Below are positions 1 to 12,125 of a stretch of 25,878 bases of DNA, in pieces. The stretch spans positions 1 to 25,878 of the forward strand of contig CAJVPP010000816.1 of the NCBI GenBank assembly GCA_910592005.1, written 5' to 3'. Position numbers and translations under genes: made by a program. How positions within the stretch are numbered: the first letter of the stretch is position 1; the number at the start of each line of letters is the position of its first letter. Under the pieces are notes generated by a model. The model searched no databases, was not told the origin of the DNA, and saw only the letters and a program-made list of their open reading frames with translations. Source of the stretch: Funneliformis mosseae. Its lineage: Eukaryota > Glomeromycota > Glomeromycetes > Glomerales > Glomeraceae.

Positions 1-38
1 ATTGTTGACTTGTTGAACTACATTTCTATCTATTTGTC
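1..38 (+). repeat. Left terminal inverted repeat of the 2.07-kb element
   Basis: Perfect 38-bp inverted match to 2035-2072; base 39 no longer pairs. It contains a short internal direct repeat, TTGTTGA then CTTGTTGA. The repeat could continue upstream of the window. Confidence 0.85.
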
Positions 39-112
39 TCTAACTCTAACTATAAGTAAGTAAATTCAAAATTTTTTTTTTATTTAAAAAATACATAACT
101 AACTAATTAAAA

Positions 113-1125
113 TTAATATATTATGTAGTTATCATCTGATTCTATAAGTGCAGCTGTACGCCTTTTCATGCTAGCTACCAAATTTGTGATAAATATAGGT
201 GATAATCAGTTTTATTTTTTTGTAAGTTTTCCCTTTAACTTTCTAATTGATCGAATTTTTTTTTGTATATTAATTTTCATTAACCTCTAAACGTTTTCTA
301 TAGGATTTTAGTCTGAAGACATTGATGATCAAGAAAGTACCTCAATGCCATTTTTTTCCTTCTATTTTTTTGCGATTTTCAATTGATACTTTAGATCATT
401 ATCTTCTTGCAAAATTCAATCTATGTTACCTTTACCAAAAAGTTTAGAAGTGGAAGTCAGAAGACCTTACTCATAAATAGTATATATAAATTTAGCATTA
501 ATGTTCCTCTAAAAGCAAAATAGCTTACTAAATCCAGAAGCAAAAAAATATCTTCAAACATGAACTTTTGGTAGATTCTTAATAAAATGAAACACTTTTT
601 TCTATCAGAAAACTGCCAAACCTTTTTTTTGATGTATATAATTAAAATGTATTCTTATTTGTAAAAACAACTCGATTTTTAATCAAAATTCTTATATTTT
701 TTGCCTATTGCAACCTTTTCTTTTGATGGTCTTCTTTAAGTAAAGGTTTAGAAATTTCATTACTAAACTTTTCGCCAGACTTACAAAAACATTATCTTAC
801 TATTTCTACATTAAGTCCAATATCTCTTTCTTCTATTTTTCTTATATTTAAATGGCTGTTATATTATGTTCTTTCTCTGCTATTTTTACAATATTGTTAT
901 CTTATTTTGAGAATATTACACAAAACCACCCTGGTCTTTTTGAAGTACTTAGATCCCAATTTTTATAATATCTTTTAATTCAATAAATAGCTGTAGACTT
1001 ACTACAACATATCTGTTTAACAATAAATCTAAAACTAAACTTTGACTAGTTGGGTGCTTATATAAAAAGACAATTTTATATCATTTCTCTAAAGAAAGTT
1101 CTATTTTTCAAGCGAAAGTTTGATG
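113..1125 (-). pseudogene. Tc1/mariner transposase, broken
   Basis: Read on the minus strand, an N-terminal helix-turn-helix region (about 1040-960, with SKSTAIY followed by IKRYYKNWDLSTSKRPG) precedes a DDE domain. Recognisable blocks are VVFTNK near 654-670 (family VVFTDE), ILQEDNDLK near 390-415 (family WILQEDNDPKH) and NPIEN near 300-315 (family PDLNPIENLW). The C-terminal tail ends at a TAA at 113-115. The first catalytic Asp is Asn and its neighbour Glu is Lys, both G-to-A changes, and TGA at 416-418 stands where the family has Trp. Several stops and at least one frameshift make it non-functional. Family assignment is firm; the exact start is not. Confidence 0.75.
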
Positions 1126-2034
1126 ATCATCTAAATTTTTTTTTATATTATTGAACACTTATAAATTACAGATGATTATATATTGTATTACATTATATTT
1201 CTGAAAAATTTAAGGGGTAGTTATATAATAATTTTGGATGATTTCAGGCAATCAGATACTTATAACCGTTACTGTATTATAAAATTTAAAAATCAAGTTT
1301 ATTCAGTTCAATCTGTCTAAAAAAAGTTATTTATTTATTTGTTTATATAGTAAATAAATAAAAGTTTTATACTTTTATGAAAAAATACTATTTATATAAT
1401 ATAAACAGTTATATTTACAAGTTTGTAAAAACTTTTTTATTCTTTTCAATTTTATTCTGTTTAATTTTTAATCTTTTCTTTTATTATTTATTTATTTGTA
1501 TAGTAATAAATAAAAATAAATTAAAGTTTTTAATTCTTTGGTGCTATTTTGACATAAAATTTATAAATTTATAATATTTTATAATGTTGAACTTTAAAAT
1601 TAACAATAATTCTATATTATCATAAGAATATTAGTTGAAAATATATTAAAAGAAACAGTAAAAATAAAATATTTAGAGAATTTCTTGAGAAGAATAATTT
1701 TAATCAACTTTCTTTTAAGTTTAACAATACATTAAACAAAATGTTAACTCATAAAAATGAAGAAGATAGTAAAATAAAATCATATACAAGTGAATATGAT
1801 AGTAAAATTAAAGTAGAGTTATTTGAATAAAATAATAATAGTGATGATGAATAAAATACTAACAATAAATGTAAAAGAAAAAGTAATAAAATAATTCTAA
1901 ATTATACAGATAAAGGACTTACTTGTAAATAATTTAATGTATGATCTATAATGTTTTGAATAATATTCGAGGTATGATTAAATAATATGATAAAATTTAT
2001 AAGCTTAGAAAAATACAAAATTTATATGAAACAT
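1126..2034. other. AT-rich interior of the 2.07-kb element, no firm gene
   Basis: This stretch holds long A/T runs. One plus-strand stretch at about 1675-1935 reads as a charged, coding-like frame with SDDE and KCKRKS motifs and TAA stops, which could be a decayed exon, but no family is recognised. A 65-codon open frame at 1377-1574 is almost entirely Phe/Leu/Ile/Tyr/Lys, as expected by chance in AT-rich DNA. Confidence 0.5.
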
Positions 2035-2072
2035 GACAAATAGATAGAAATGTAGTTCAACAAGTCAACAAT
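2035..2072 (-). repeat. Right terminal inverted repeat of the 2.07-kb element
   Basis: Reads GACAAATAGATAGAAATG onward and ends AACAAGTCAACAAT, the exact reverse complement of bases 1-38. It is followed by AATTATTTAG, with no recognisable target duplication because the left flank is outside the window. Confidence 0.85.
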
Positions 2073-3128
2073 AATTATTTAGGAGTTTTGATTCACATTT
2101 TTATATGATCAAAATCAAATTCATAATCTCAAAAATAAAATATCAAAAGAATTTATGATTTCAGATGCTATAATTTAATATTGAAGATATATAGAATATA
2201 TAATTTTCTATAGCAAATAAAAAGGATATAGTAACTATTTCTGATTGTTAATGAATAAAATGTCCAAATATTCTGTAATAGATTGATATATTATAATGCA
2301 TTAAAAGAAATTTTCATATCAGAATGATTTTAAAAATAGATAAACCAAGATGTATTTATTGTAATTATTATGAATAATTAGACGAATATATTTACAAACA
2401 TATAAGTTGAGATAAAAAATTGAATTGTAATAAATTATACGAATAAGATGTCACAAAAAAAATCAATTTTATTATAAATTAACTTATTAAAATTTTCTAT
2501 ACAAGTAAAGATTCAAAAAAAAAAAAATTTTGAATTCTATGATAGAAACTGTTTTCTTTCTTTTTTCCATACCTCTACTAAAACTACATCTTTATTTATA
2601 AAATCTGATGAAACTTTTAGTCTTTTTGTTATACAAATTCTTTTCCTTGATATATTTTCAAAAAATAAATTATAAAATATTAATATAAAAATAATTAATT
2701 GTGAAAATTTGAGATAGAAATTCAGAATTAAGCTCTGAAAATCATATGAAGTAATGAATGAGAAAAAATAATTACTAAGCTTACTAGGATTACTTTCAAA
2801 TATCATCATATATTTTTGAATTTCATTACAGATTTTTAGGGGAATATTAATAGAAATCTATAAATAAAAACTAACTGTTAATAATAGAAAAAAATAGCAA
2901 GAACAAGTCATTAAAATTTTGTCCAAAAATATAATTATGAAAACAGTTACATTTTTTATTTCTATTCTTATAGGTATAATATTTTCTTCATGTAATATTT
3001 GGTTGACTAATATGCTAAGTAGTCTGGCATGCAAATCAAAATTATTATTATTACTTTATTGTCTTCTTTCTTTATAAAATGTAATAGGATATAATAAATA
3101 TTATAAAAAAAATCAAAAAAAAAAGTGA
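2073..3128. other. AT-rich intergenic stretch
   Basis: No gene is recognised. A minus-strand open frame of 90 codons (2537-2809) has a moderately coding-like C-terminal half, rich in charged residues (RKRICITKRLKVSSDF, then VVLVEVWKKERKQF), and a low-complexity aromatic N-terminal half. It could be a fragment of a decayed gene, but no family match is known and nothing around it supports a complete gene. Confidence 0.4.
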
Positions 3129-3870
3129 ATTAATAATGCTATTCCTATATAAAGATTATACCAAGAATTAGATATATAGAATCTTGCAATCATAGATAAC
3201 ATTAACTTCAAACAAAAAACTCCTTTAAAAATATATATGATACTATAAGAAAAGTTTATATGCAATCTTGAGAATGGTATTCCAAATTGGTAATTTCTAA
3301 TTATTTGGTAACTTATTAAGAAGAATTAATTACCTTAAAAGAAGATAGTCATATATTTGGTATAAATCTTACTATGCAAGAAGTTTTAGATAGATTTTAA
3401 AGTATATTAGAAAATTTACTAGATTTTCAAAATATAAATGTAAGCAATTTAGAATATAATCAAAATTTTAATATAAAAATAATTAAAAAAGCTATACTAG
3501 AAGAATTTAAATATAACTGTTAAGGTCTTTCTCTTACATTATAATTTTTGAATTAGGAATAATTTAAACCCAAACCAAATAATCTTAAGAGCTATTACTA
3601 TATACAAAGCTGATTTTAATTTGTAAAAGACTATATATTTTGATATAGTTGCTGACAAGGCGATTTATTATTAGTTAATTAGATACTAAAAGCAATAGTC
3701 TCAATTAAAGATTATTGTTCAGATAATAACACATCTCTATAGATTTCTGTTCAGTTCTAATTGTGTTATTCTCTAGTTACAGGCTTCTAAAATTAGCAAA
3801 AAGATTAAGTATTTAATTTTTAAATAAGTTTAAGATAGCTATTAACTATCAAATAATATCTAGAATCTTA
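3129..3870 (+). pseudogene. Unrecognised protein-coding remnant A
   Basis: Two consecutive plus-strand frames read like protein if the internal stops are ignored. The first covers 3129 to about 3342, with RLYQELDI, NLAIIDNINFKQKTPL and FICNLENGIPNW between TAA/TAG codons. The second covers about 3343-3840, with LTMQEVLDRF, LENLLDFQNINVSNLEYNQ and IIKKAILEEF. Most stops are TAA or TAG in places where Gln would fit. A frameshift near 3343 separates the frames. I do not recognise the family. The codon-level texture and acidic/polar helical composition argue for a former gene rather than chance. Confidence 0.4.
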
Positions 3871-4000
3871 GACCTTTTGAGTGATAGTTAAAGTCTCATT
3901 TAATATATTTATAAAAAAAAAAATATTAATTTATTTGAAATAATGAATGAAAATACTAACGTCAATATTTTGCTAAAAATTTAGTATTTTTATTATCAAT

Positions 4001-4690
4001 GAGCTGGAATATGAAAAGTATACTGAATAGAAATGAGAATTAAAAATCATATTTTGCAATGAGATGATTTTGTTATAGCATTACCTCTTTTTTAAGTATG
4101 GGTAAATTAAATTACACAATAGCTATTGTTCAATATCTTTCTATTTTAACTAAGTATCTAAAATTGAATAAAATTTTGCAACACATTAGAGCATTTAGGA
4201 TACTAAAGAATATTGATGATAATGAAAGTAAAAATCAAAGCCTGTTTGTTTTAGTTTTGATAAAGCACTTAAGATCTTTGAAGTTTATTTTATAAAACAA
4301 AATATTAGTGAAAATATTATTAATAAAAAGAAATTAAAAGTAAATATTAAAGCAGTTCAATTAAAAAGAAAGAAAATTGATTTACTTCTAAGTGAATACT
4401 TTAAGAATACTTTAATTTCTCAAAGTAAATGAACTATCAAATTCAGAAGAAAGGTCTTATGGAAACTAATAGAAGATTTAGTTATGATTTTTGATATGAC
4501 AGATTCATTATCACATCAGATTTTTAAAGATCTTAAGTCATCTGAAATACATAAAAAAGGATATAAAAAATAACTTACATGTATAAAATGGCTTAAAATA
4601 AATATAGATAATTTATAAACAAAATGTAATAAAAAATGAATTTAGAAATATATAAAGAAGACGTGCTTTAAAAGTTTGCTAAATAAAATA
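4001..4690 (+). pseudogene. Unrecognised protein-coding remnant B
   Basis: Coding-like blocks follow each other on the plus strand. 4001 to about 4215 reads ELEYEKYTE, ELKIIFCNEMILL, HYLFFKYG and IKLHNSYCSIFFYF, separated by TAG, TGA and TAA. 4259-4690 is a second frame with ALKIFEVYFIKQNISEN, LLLSEYFKNTLISQSK, KLIEDLVMIFDMTDSLSHQ and IFKDLKSSEIHKKGYKK, carrying only five stops. It may belong with remnant A to one former gene. No family is recognised; a transposase or nuclear protein is possible but unsupported. Confidence 0.4.
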
Positions 4691-5240
4691 CAAATATTAT
4701 GCTAAAATAAAGAAAAATAAAAGGAAATAAAAAGAATTAAAGGGAGACATAAAGGTGTAACAAAATATCTTTAAATAATGATTAACTAGAGATATATTGT
4801 ATATGCAAAATTTATTATAAACTTAAATTATATTTAAAGTTATTTGTCTAAACTTATATTAGATTTGGTAAAATATCTAAACTATAGTTTCACTAATTTT
4901 TACTAAGGTTTTGATATTATTTTGCATTTTATAAGTTTTGATATAGTTTTATTTTTTCCAGAATTTTGAAGATTTTTTAATAAGGTTTTAATATAAGTTC
5001 ACTAAATTTTACCTTTTTCTATTTAGATGACTTGCAAAATTTTTAAGTTTTATTTATTAACCTTAATCATACTTAATTTTCTTACATATTTATTATTTTA
5101 GTTACATTTTAATGATCATAATAACCAGACTTTCAAAAAATGAAAAAAAGTATTTACGCATAAAGAGCAAATATTAGAATGTCTATTAGTTTATAATAAA
5201 ATTCCAAATTATATATATGATGAAAAGCTTTAATTACTTA
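4691..5240. other. Non-coding AT-rich spacer before the Tc1 element
   Basis: Low-complexity T-rich sequence with repeated AAGTTTTGATAT-like words (about 4910-5000). No frame or RNA gene is seen. It ends with the TA dinucleotide (5239-5240) used as the insertion target of the next element. Confidence 0.5.
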
Positions 5241-5322
5241 CAGTTCTGGCAGAAAAAAATGACAATTTTTTTTTTTAGATTTTGGAGCAGATCACGCGAA
5301 ATGTTTAAACAAAAACATAAAT

Positions 5323-5351
5323 TATGATGTAAACAAATTGTTTACATCATA
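5323..5351. repeat. 29-bp perfect palindrome (14-1-14)
   Basis: The arm TATGATGTAAACAA, a single A, and the arm TTGTTTACATCATA form an uninterrupted inverted repeat inside the Tc1 element, between its left TIR and the transposase. It could be an operator-like or transposase-binding site or a promoter hairpin; the role is not known. Confidence 0.8.
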
Positions 5352-5389
5352 TTTTAATAAATATCTGCAGCCTGATGATCGCAAGTATC

Positions 5390-6408
5390 ATACAATGATT
5401 TTACTAAAAGAGCGCTGTCAATATTAAAGCTTTATGAAAAGGTGATGTTCGTAAAGTCGCAGACCTTCAAAAAGCCACTGGATATCTATTAAAAACATTA
5501 TACAGATGGGCTAAACAACTCAAAGAAACGAACGACCTTAAGCAAAGAAGTCGTCTAAGACGTTCAAAACATCTTTTTCCTTTTCAGTATTGCTACCTTG
5601 ATCAAATTGTAAAATCGCGCAAATGTGCGTTAAGTAATAAAATAACTGAAAACCTAAAAAAAATACCCTGACTTTGATATTGCACCTCAGACGGTTAGAG
5701 AAAATCTTCAAGACCTTGGGTATAAAGTTTGTATTCCTTGTTCAGTTCCTTTCCTTACCCAGGATGCTATGAATTGTCATGTTACTTGGACGAAAGCTCA
5801 TCAAGAAGAATGTTGAAATAATGTCATATTTTCTGATGAGTTAACATTTCAGATGTTTTATAATATGACGCTAGTTCATTACAAAGTTGGAGAAACAATG
5901 CCGAGACGAGACGAGTTGTGGTAAAACACCCTTTAAAGTCCATGTGTGAGGTGCATTTTGTGTAAAGGGAATTGTCAGATTTCACATGTTTACAGAAAGC
6001 ATGAATGGAGAGCTTTACCGGAATATTATAACTGAAAATTTATTTGAGTAAGCATTCTGGAACTTTTGAAATAGGTGGATATTCTAACAGAATAATGATC
6101 TTAAGCATTAAGCCAAACTTACGATCACTTTGCTTCAGAATTGTTGTCCTCGAGTTCTTGATTGGCCGTCTTCTTCTCTAGATCTTAATCTGATTGAGAA
6201 TCTATAGGCAATAATGAAAAAAAATGTTGAGAAGAAGGTTAATATTATGGTCATTGAAAAAAAATCAGTTACACAAGAAATTTTTATGAGGTTAATAAGG
6301 GAAGAATGAGAGGCAATCGATGTAAACTTATGTATTAATCTTGTAAAGTCTATGCCAGGGTGTGTAGAAATAGTAGTAGAAAGCTAAGGTCACACAATAA
6401 ATTTTTAG
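5390..6408 (+). pseudogene. Tc1/mariner transposase, broken
   Basis: The N-terminal helix-turn-helix part (about 5405-5560) reads LYEKGDVRKVADLQKATGY and LYRWAKQLKET. The DDE domain keeps IFSDELTF (first catalytic Asp at 5835-5837), then WIF-stop-QNND near 6076-6099, where the second catalytic Asp is Asn (6091-6093), and DWPSSSLDLNLIENL near 6155-6204. TGA at 5814-5816 and 5947-5949 and TAG at 6205-6207 lie where the family has Trp; TAA at 6085-6087 lies where it has Gln. Frameshifts occur near 5665 and between 5840 and 5947. The frame ends at TAG 6406-6408. The start is uncertain. Confidence 0.85.
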
Positions 6409-6529
6409 GATTTTTATATTTTCATTATGTATATTTGGGGGGTTTAATTTTAAAATATTGGATTTTTTTAATAAAAGCTGGGCGAGATATTTGCCAATTT
6501 GTAATTGTCATTTTTTTCCACCAGAACTG

Positions 6530-8574
6530 TAGAGCTGAATGAGATAAGAAAAGAGTATATAGTTAGTAGAATTATTGTATTAATAATTAATAATTAAATC
6601 AAATAGATTCATAATTATTGTAATATTTACATATTTAAATAAATAAGGTTTTCTTGATTTAATTTATGTTTTATCTTATTATTATATATATAAAAATGAA
6701 ATTTTGCAGTTTTTATAAAATTAGCAATCAAAACATTAAAATTTTTTATATAAAATGAAAAATAGCTATCAAATACATATATTTAGATGGTAATTATAAG
6801 CTTTTAAATATGTTTAAATGTTTAATTATTAATATATAGGAAAAAAAGTATATAAAATTTAAATAATAATATATTTTTTTTAAATATTAAAATAACTGAA
6901 AATTTTATAAAAACATGTTAAAAAGCATATAAAGAATAAATGGTAATTTTTTTTTATTATTTAAATATATAGCTTAATTTACTTAAAGATTAACTAGTAT
7001 AATATATTATACAAACTTTATTTATTAATGATCATTAACTCATGTAATATTTCTGATAACTAATAAGTTAAGTTATGCATCTTAATAAAATGCAAATATA
7101 TTAAAATTTTTATAAATATCTAATTGGTAATAAATTTTATATTCAGTTTTTTATATAATATTTTCATATATTAATACAAGTTTTCAATTATAATTAAACA
7201 TAAAATTTTTTAATAGTAATTTATTTTTATTTATTAAATAATATATATTCTTAAATTTTTATTATATTTATATTTGTAAAGATCAAATTGATAAAATGTA
7301 AAATTTTGGTAAATTCTAAAAAGATTAATATTTCATAACTTGTGACTGTATATAAATAAATATAAATAATTAAAATCTATTAAAGAAAAATATTTTTTGA
7401 TATAATAAATAAATTAAATTAATTAAATATAATAGATTACAGCTAAAAAATTTAATATTTTATTATAATTAAAATCTTATATTAATATAAAAAATATTAT
7501 ATAAAATATAAAATATAAAGTTACTATTGATCAAATATCTATAAAATTTTAAAATATATGTATTTCATTATAATACACATTTTTACTTATTTTATAAAAT
7601 TAATTTAATTAATAAAATAAATAGTTTAATTTGAAAGAATTTTTTTCTATCAATTTTTTAATTTTAAATATTCAATAAATTTTGATATCTTACTGTATCT
7701 CTGTACCAATTTGTTTAAATTAAATAATTATTTGAAATTTTGAATTATATATTATTATAAAAATGAGCAGAAATATAATAAAATATATCATTTTAAGAAT
7801 AATATTTTACTTAATAATTGTATAAGTATAATTAGTACTATTTTGATTAAATATAATAATATTAGAGACTATATAAATAAATATTTTAAGGAAATTGGTA
7901 TGCAAATTTATAACTAAAAAATGTTTTATTTAAATATATTGATTTTAAAATTTTAATATATAATATATATAACTATGATTATATTTTTATACTACAAAAA
8001 TTTAGAGTTAGCTTAAAAAATTAGGGTTAATATTTAGATATACACATATATTTTTAATTTATTTATTAACTATATATATATACTATATCATTTTAAAAAA
8101 TATCTAATGATATACTCATTTTATAGTAATTATACAGTATTATTTATTATGTATATTTTATTATATTAATTATCACATCTATAATAATAAATTTTTATTT
8201 ATTATAAGATGCTTATTATTAGAATATTACAGTATATCTTTATTTATTTTTAAATTATTTAAAATATCATATAATTATTTATATTTATATTTTTAATTAT
8301 TAAAAAATAATTTTAGTTTTTTTTTTATAATTTTATTTATATAAAAATTTTTTAAATTTTTAAATTATTATTAAAAATTTAAAAGATTTATATATTTATA
8401 TAAAGTTTTAAAAATTTTAATAAAAATGATTTAAATATATATAAATTTTAAAAATTTATCAGTAAAAAAAAAATTATAAAAAATACAAATCTTTTAAATT
8501 GAAAAAAAGTAAAAAAATAAAATAATATTAAAATACTTATCTACTAAATAAATCTATAATAGTTAACCCTCTGT
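6530..8574. other. 2-kb AT desert without genes
   Basis: Nearly all A and T by eye, with many short AT palindromes and homopolymer runs, especially 8300-8500. No frame of coding texture, no RNA gene and no TIR pair was found. A lone TTAGGGTTA near 8021 is not repeated. Confidence 0.7.
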
Positions 8575-9653
8575 CAAAAGTAGTAATATAGGAAGATTTG
8601 AACATGTCAATTTTTAGTGAATTATATGGATATATTGCCTTTCTTTTTATATTTATATCACGCGTATTCTGAAATTTTAACAAAGTTTGTAACAATATTA
8701 TTATAATAGTCTTTAGTAATACAGTAATGTTCAGGATTTGCTAGATATTTTAGCATAATAGTCTAATCACTATAACTAACAAATCTATAATCTTGCTGAT
8801 ACAATTTTATAAAAGTAACTATATATGTTACACTAGTTAGTCGAATATATAACTGGTCTTTCTCTTTTCTGCCCAATCATGTAGAGTATAATAATAATAC
8901 AAATCACGCAAACTAGGTTTATTCTGATGATATATAGGTACTATATATCTCTGGCTAGAATTCTTTGATCAAAATAGTTTACATATTGATTATCAAGAAT
9001 TCTTATACCACGAGGAGTTATACTTAAATACTTCTTCTCGTTAAAAATATTATTATTTCTCACCATATTCCAAACTCGTTTCACTCATATTTCAGGTTTC
9101 AACTTGAAAGCTCTCCAAACCTGTTGAATAATTTTTGCACTATTAATTAATCAATATGTAACACTTTTCTTAATTTCTTTTGAAGCACAAGAACAATAAA
9201 ATTCAGAGCTTTTTCTGTATCTAAAATAAATATTACCATAAATTACATCAATATTATTACTACTAAGCATTTTTTTACTTTTCATTTTTATAATATAGAT
9301 CTATAATATGTGATACGCCTTTCTTTTATTTTAGCAATGCATTTATTCAGATGCTTTTCTATGCATTTCTCAGTATTATCACAGATAAATACTAAGGAAT
9401 CACATGCAGTGTAATAAATATAAAATGTGCATCTCTCAGGTCTAAATTTTCTATCTTCATATAATCTTTCAATTATATGAATATATTTATTCTTTGAGAA
9501 GAATGTTTGATTATATTCAATAAGTTTTCTAAATAGAATACAAATACAGAAATATCACATTTTTAGCATTTCATCATTATATCTGTAATGCAGATTAGTT
9601 ATTGCTTATACTACTATAAGATTTAAACTATATTGATGGTCAATTCTAACCAT
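8575..9653 (-). pseudogene. Unrecognised protein-coding remnant C with IQ-like motif
   Basis: On the minus strand an ATG at 9651-9653 opens a 122-codon register to a TAA at 9288-9290 with only two internal stops. Blocks include AITNLHYRYNDEMLKM, LFRKLIEYNQTFFSKNKYIH and RLYEDRKFRPERCTFYIYY. A shifted frame (about 9270-8930) contains SAKIIQQVWRAFKLKPE followed by a stop and VKRVWNMVRN, which resembles an IQ-type or basic helical motif seen in glomeromycete proteins. A third stretch (about 8830-8600) reads FIKLYQQDYRFVSYSD and KYLANPEHYCITKDYY. Stops are mostly TAG, TAA or TGA at Gln/Trp-compatible places. Function unknown; unity of the three parts is inferred. Confidence 0.4.
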
Positions 9654-10528
9654 TTTTATAATTATAAATGTTTATAGCCAATTTAGTGATTTATAACAAT
9701 TTTAACAATTTGTAACGGTATGTAACAAGTATATGATAATAAAATATCAGATTCATTTTTATTTGATTACGTCTTCTTTTTCAAAGAACTAGATTCATAA
9801 TTTTTCTTGTAATTCAGTTAAATTAGTTTTGAGCTAATATAACGGCTAAATTATCACATAAGATCTCTCATATCAAATTCTTTATAAATAGCCTCAGATT
9901 ACTCTGTAATTGTTTTTTTAATTATTTTGTCATTTTATACATTCAATATTAGCATGTCATTTAAATGATTAAACAAATTTAAATGACCCCATTTTTGCTA
10001 TAAAGTTTAAAGTGTTGTTCATTAGATTAAATAATAATATTCTTAAATTTTAGCTAATATAGTAAATTCATCATAAGTTATTATCAAATCTATACACAAA
10101 ATTCAGTCATAACTTAGAATTTATATTTTTTTCTGAGCTTTACCAAACATTTTGGTGTTGATAAATTTTTTGAACAGTATTATTTATAGTAAGAACATTG
10201 TTATAATTATGTAATTAATAAGATAACTGATTCAGCGAGAACTAAATTTCTTACCTAAGTTTTATCAGAATCATAACCCTAATTTTTGAAGTATCTAGAA
10301 TATTTTGTCACTCATCATTATTGTTCATCAACTGATTTTTGCTGATTTAATATAAATACGATATAGATTAATTGAGTGGTTCATCAGTATAAACTAAAAT
10401 TTTCTTACCTGAAGATATAAAAAATATAAGATTGTATATAAAATATACAAAAAGGTCTTTATTTGATATTTTACTGAAAGATTGATTTTTTGACTCTTGT
10501 TTTTAACTTATATTTTCGTGTTTACAGA
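9654..10528. other. AT-rich spacer, weak coding trace
   Basis: No gene is established. A short minus-strand stretch near 9850-9930 reads SEAIYKEFDMRDLM and may be a fragment of a decayed frame. The rest is low-complexity sequence. Confidence 0.4.
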
Positions 10529-10901
10529 TACAATATTATATTTTACCTTATTCTAGGTGAAATTCTCACTTAAAGGAACCTATTTGCAATTTTTATTACT
10601 AATGAAATTACTCTCAGTTCGTAACTCAGGAGTGCAATTTATAAGATAAAGGAAAATACTTTTACCAATGTTAATGAAAACAATCTCATATTATGGAAAG
10701 TCAATATTTCTATCAACATAGAAAATATGAGTAAATTTGACGAAGCGTCTCGTTTGTCTTATGAAGTTAATATTGAAAAAGATTTTAAAAGCGAAGAGTT
10801 ATTTCCAGCAGACGAAATTTCAGAAGATTACCATAATCAATAACCACCTAAGATATAGATAATCTATATTATCATTGAACTACCAAAGCCCGTCACTATT
10901 G

Positions 10902-10986
10902 GTAAGTGTTTCCCAATGGTTTACTTCTCAAATAAGAAATTCATGTTATCTTACATTCTTTTTTAAAATTTATTTCTAACATGTAG
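10902..10986 (+). other. Putative spliceosomal intron 1 of the CRN gene
   Basis: It begins GTAAGT and ends ACATGTAG, 85 bp. Removing it joins a split Val codon (G at 10901 with TG at 10987-10988) and continues in phase into a frame with few stops. The header domain ends just before it. Confidence 0.7.
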
Positions 10987-12125
10987 TGCCTTCCACACAA
11001 ATGATTTCTTAAGTAAAGGTAGAAGTTTAAGATCTACTTAAAACGTATTCTCAGGAACTAGAAAAAGTTGTGACAAATACATATAATCTTTATTTGTATT
11101 TCAAGATACTAGATGAACATCCTCACAAAATATAATTAATGGAAGAAAAATTCTAATGCTTAATGATAGTCCTAATTTGTTTTTGTACAATCTTTTTGAG
11201 CAGAATGAAGAATTTCTTATTAGTTATGAAGATTTCTTGCGCATTAAATATAATGCTATATCTAATAGTATAATAATTATTATGGAAACCTCTGACTGTG
11301 ATAAAACTCACCTATGTTTAGAACTTTTATGTCACGACTATAGCCTGTATTTTATTACTAAATCATAAAATCTTAGATCTGATGACTTAGAATTTGCAAC
11401 AGAGTAGACGAAGGAAAAAATCAATGTAAAACTTGAACCTGAACCTGACAAAGCAAAAAATATTGCAGAGTGTAGAATATGAAGTTGCATCACAGGAAGA
11501 TTATTCTTATTTAACTATCTCTTTTGTATGGTTAAGAAACATGACTGTACAATGGAGCCCAAATCTTGGTTAATCTTTCAGCTTAGTAATCAACTTATCA
11601 GTAAACTATCTATAAAGTTTTAAGAATCTTGTGATGTGATACACCTTAAAAAATATTGTCTTAATATTATGGTAGATATTAATAGAAAACTAAAGAACAA
11701 CATCTTTCCAATAATTTATGACAAGGCTCAAATTTACATCTCATACTTAACAAATAAATTTATATCTTATAATGATAAAAGTATAATGAGACTATTTTTT
11801 ACTGTAGCTGTTAAGATTATGTTAACTTTATGTCAGGTATATATAAAAGTAATCATTTGTATTACTGAATCTGATTTATTACTATTGAAAGCAAAAGATC
11901 TAGCATCATCTAACGTGATAAAGGAAGGATCCCTTTAAGTTAAACTTTTTAGTCCTAAGTCCTAAACCTTTTGTATAATTTAATTAATTTTTTCTATTAT
12001 TCTATAGTATTCCAACTTTTAGTCAATTTGACCAAATTAAAATCTCAGAAGAAATACTTAAACTAATATATAATATATTATTACTTGAAGAAAAATATGC
12101 GTTAATTGCAATTAGATGGCTAAAG

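Larger units (their letters stand above)
1..2072. mobile_element. Degenerate Tc1/mariner-like DNA transposon with 38-bp TIRs
   Basis: Bases 1-38 (beginning ATTGTTGACTTGTTGAAC) are the exact reverse complement of 2035-2072. Such an inverted pair about 2 kb apart, with a transposase-like frame ending 75 bp inside the left repeat, marks a DNA transposon. The right part between the transposase and the right TIR (about 0.9 kb) is AT-rich filler, so the element is longer than a typical Tc1 copy and may contain another insertion. The window begins exactly at the left TIR, so outward extension and target duplication cannot be judged. It is not certain that these TIRs belong to the transposase inside rather than to an outer element. 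Confidence 0.7.
5241..6529 (+). mobile_element. Tc1/mariner element, full length, with TA target duplication
   Basis: The left end CAGTTCTGGCAGAAAAAAAT at 5241 and the reverse complement of the right end at 6505-6529 (CAGTTCTGGTGGAAAAAAAT) match over about 25 bp with two differences, both transitions. TA flanks both ends (5239-5240 and 6530-6531), the Tc1/mariner signature. The 1289-bp length is typical. The interior encodes one broken transposase. Base composition is visibly less AT-rich than the flanks, suggesting a later arrival or less decay. Confidence 0.9.

Noticed and set aside
1377..1574. 65-codon plus-strand open frame
   Set aside because: Composition is almost only Phe, Leu, Ile, Tyr, Lys and Asn, as expected from AT-rich DNA; no motif, and it lies inside a transposon.
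4098..4295. 65-codon plus-strand open frame
   Set aside because: It overlaps, in another register, a stop-interrupted frame with better coding texture (4001-4215 and 4259-4690), so it is taken as a shadow.
6360..6542. 60-codon plus-strand open frame
   Set aside because: It runs through the transposase C-terminus in a different register and across the right TIR of the Tc1 element.
8015..8032. Telomere-like TTAGGGTTA
   Set aside because: A single occurrence without tandem repetition.
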